From: Alphaproteobacteria bacterium
GTDB lineage: Bacteria > Pseudomonadota > Alphaproteobacteria > Rhizobiales > Xanthobacteraceae
Length of the DNA: 6,446 nt
NCBI GenBank assembly: GCA_005884465.1
Contig: VAZH01000022.1
Coordinates: 1 to 6,446 of the forward strand
Direction: 5' to 3'
In this document: piece by piece, positions 4,857 to 6,446 of the stretch
Numbering within the stretch: position 1 is the stretch's first letter
Layout of the letters: the number at the start of each line of letters is the position of its first letter
Position numbers and translations under genes: made by a program
Notes under the pieces: generated by a model
Databases searched by the model: none
The model's input: only the letters and a program-made list of their open reading frames with translations
Told to the model about the DNA's origin: nothing

Positions 4857-6446
4857 TCAGGCCGCCGCGGCCTTCTTTTCATCGCGCAATTCGCGGCGCA
4901 GGATCTTTCCGACATTGGTCTTCGGCAGGTCGGTCCTGAACTCGATCTGCTTCGGCACCTTGTAATTGGTCAGTTGCGTGCCGCAGTACTTGATGATGTC
5001 TTCGGCGGTGACGTTCGGGTCTTTCTTCACGACAAACGCCTTGACGGCTTCGCCCGAGCGCGGGTCCTCGACGCCGATCACGGCGCATTCCAGCACGCCG
5101 GGATGACCGGCGATCACTTCCTCGATCTCGTTGGGATAGACGTTGAAGCCGGACACCAGGATCATATCCTTCTTGCGATCGACGATCTTGGTGTAGCCGT
5201 CCGGTGTCATCACGCCGATATCGCCGGTGCGGAAATAGCCGTCGGCCGTCATCACCTTTGCGGTTTCGTCCGGCCTGTTCCAGTAACCCACCATCACCTG
5301 GGGGCCCTTGGCGCAGATTTCGCCGGGCTGGCCGAGCGGCACCTCGTTGCCGTCATCGTCGCGCATCGAGAGATAGGTCGATGGGACGGGAATCCCGATC
5401 GATCCGGAGAACTTGTCGGTGTCGGCGGGGTTACAGGTCAGCGTCGGCGAGGTTTCGGAAAGGCCATAGCCCTCGGACAGCGGGCAGCCGGTGACTTTCA
5501 GCCATCTTTCGGCAACCGCCTTCTCCGTGGCCATGCCGCCGCCGTTGGAGACCTTCAGCTTGGAAAAGTCGACCTTGTCGAACCCGGACGTATGCAACAG
5601 TCCGTTATAGAGCGTGTTGACCGCCGGGAAAAAGTTGATCTGATATTTCATCAGCTCCTTGACGAAGCCGGCCATGTCGCGCGGGTTGGGAATCAAGAGG
5701 TCGACGCCGCCGGCGCGGATCCCCAGCAGGTAGCATGCCGTCAGCGCGAACACGTGATAGAGCGGCAGCGCGCAGACGATGAACAATTGTTCGACATGCG
5801 GCGGCTTCTTCAGCGCCGGCTGCATCCATGCATCGTTCTGCAGCACGTTGGCGAGAATGTTGCGGTGGAGCAGCGTCGCGCCCTTGGAGACGCCGGTGGT
5901 GCCGCCGGTATATTGCAGGAAGGCGACATCATCGCGGGCGATCTTCGGCTTGTTGAGCTTCATGCCGCGGCCGGCCGCGAGCGCGTCGTTGAAGGTGACG
6001 GCGCCCGGTATCGCATAGGCTGGCACCATTTTCTTTAGCCGCCGCACCACGAGGTTGACAATCACACCCTTGAGGCCGAGCAGATCGCCCATGCTGCCGA
6101 CGATGACGTGCTTGACCGCGGTCTTGCCGATGACCTGCTGCACCGTGGTCGCAAAATTCTCGAGAACGATGATCGCCTCGGCGCCGGAATCCTTGAGCTG
6201 GTGCTCGAGCTCGCGCGGGGTGTAGAGGGGATTGACGTTCACCACCGCATAGCCGGCGCGCAGCACGGCGGCGGTCGATACCGGATATTGCAGGACGTTC
6301 GGCATCATCAGCGCGACGCGGGCGCCCTTTTGCATGCCCTTGCTCTGCAAATAGGCCGCGAGCGCCAGCGACATCTCGTCGAGATCGCGATAGCTGATCG
6401 ACTTGTCCATGCAGATGAAGGCCTTGCGGTCGGCAAATTTCGCAAA
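4857..6446 (-). CDS. fadD: Long-chain fatty acid-CoA ligase FadD (N-terminus beyond window)
   Basis: This AMP-forming enzyme activates fatty acids: ATP plus fatty acid gives acyl-AMP, then acyl-CoA, feeding beta-oxidation and lipid synthesis at the inner membrane. The window shows 529 residues; the frame stays open to the right edge. The first visible residues (FAKFADRKAFICMDK) align with a region some 35-40 residues into E. coli FadD, so that much is missing. The Met codon at 6410 is internal, not the start. Motifs, numbered from the first visible residue: the P-loop-like YTGGTTGVSKG at 179-189, YGLSET at 327-332, the TGD adenylate aspartate at 407-409, the DRKKDMI hinge at 423-429, the fatty-acyl signature GFNVYPNEIE at 433-442 and the C-terminal catalytic Lys514 in KTNVGKILRRE. 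The order and spacing are those of a complete FadD rather than a short-chain acyl-CoA synthetase. The tail is Lys/Ala-rich. The promoter lies outside the window. Confidence 0.93.
   Translation of the reverse strand, partial: FAKFADRKAFICMDKSISYRDLDEMSLALAAYLQSKGMQKGARVALMMPNVLQYPVSTAAVLRAGYAVVNVNPLYTPRELEHQLKDSGAEAIIVLENFATTVQQVIGKTAVKHVIVGSMGDLLGLKGVIVNLVVRRLKKMVPAYAIPGAVTFNDALAAGRGMKLNKPKIARDDVAFLQYTGGTTGVSKGATLLHRNILANVLQNDAWMQPALKKPPHVEQLFIVCALPLYHVFALTACYLLGIRAGGVDLLIPNPRDMAGFVKELMKYQINFFPAVNTLYNGLLHTSGFDKVDFSKLKVSNGGGMATEKAVAERWLKVTGCPLSEGYGLSETSPTLTCNPADTDKFSGSIGIPVPSTYLSMRDDDGNEVPLGQPGEICAKGPQVMVGYWNRPDETAKVMTADGYFRTGDIGVMTPDGYTKIVDRKKDMILVSGFNVYPNEIEEVIAGHPGVLECAVIGVEDPRSGEAVKAFVVKKDPNVTAEDIIKYCGTQLTNYKVPKQIEFRTDLPKTNVGKILRRELRDEKKAAAA

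Noticed and set aside
4755..6038. A 427-codon open frame on the plus strand
   Set aside because: It lies antisense to fadD over nearly its whole length, begins inside element C, and its product has no recognisable domain. Long antisense frames are expected opposite GC-rich genes with strong third-position bias.

Overview
The window looks like ordinary core chromosome from a high-GC alphaproteobacterium, most likely the Bradyrhizobium / Rhodopseudomonas / Afipia group. This rests on the gene content (a DUF1013/TrcR regulator, a DUF6494 small protein, an ispH-thrB-rnhA cluster followed by a Prx5-type peroxiredoxin), the GC-rich codon use, and short mosaic intergenic repeats that resemble those scattered through these genomes. 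The genus is an inference from recalled family patterns, not from a search.

Layout from left to right. Bases 1-75 hold the last 24 codons of an unidentified plus-strand gene. A short palindromic repeat remnant (81-150) separates it from a 68-residue DUF6494-type gene (202-408, +). A mosaic palindromic element, called A here (451-586), fills the convergent gap before trcR (627-1319, -). trcR is divergent from a tight plus-strand cluster: ispH (1536-2498), thrB (2504-3484, 5 bp gap) and rnhA (3481-3945, 4 bp overlap). A second element of the same family, B (3952-4114), fills the next convergent gap. It is followed by a one-cysteine Prx5-like peroxiredoxin (4139-4624, -). A different palindromic element, C (4708-4807), has perfect 13-bp terminal inverted repeats and is followed by a small CATTGC/GCAATG inverted repeat (4814-4844). 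The last gene is a fadD-type long-chain acyl-CoA synthetase (4857-6446, -), which runs off the right edge and lacks its N-terminus. No gene-free stretch exceeds 300 bases, and I see no tRNA, rRNA, CRISPR array, insertion sequence or phage gene.

How the genes work together. The plus-strand cluster joins three housekeeping functions: the last step of the MEP isoprenoid pathway (IspH), homoserine phosphorylation for threonine synthesis (ThrB) and RNA:DNA hybrid removal (RNase HI). They are linked by likely cotranscription and translational coupling, not by a shared pathway. TrcR is transcribed away from this cluster behind a plausible sigma-70-type promoter and a leader with two inverted repeats. 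The peroxiredoxin and acyl-CoA synthetase share a strand but are separated by element C, so one operon is unlikely.

I found no convincing new multi-gene system. The most interesting signal is in the repeats. Elements A and B share the same outer modules, but the core of roughly 37-38 bp between short ATCCAGTA/TACYGGAT inverted repeats lies in opposite orientation relative to those modules. The two copies also bracket the trcR-ispH-thrB-rnhA block in inverted orientation.
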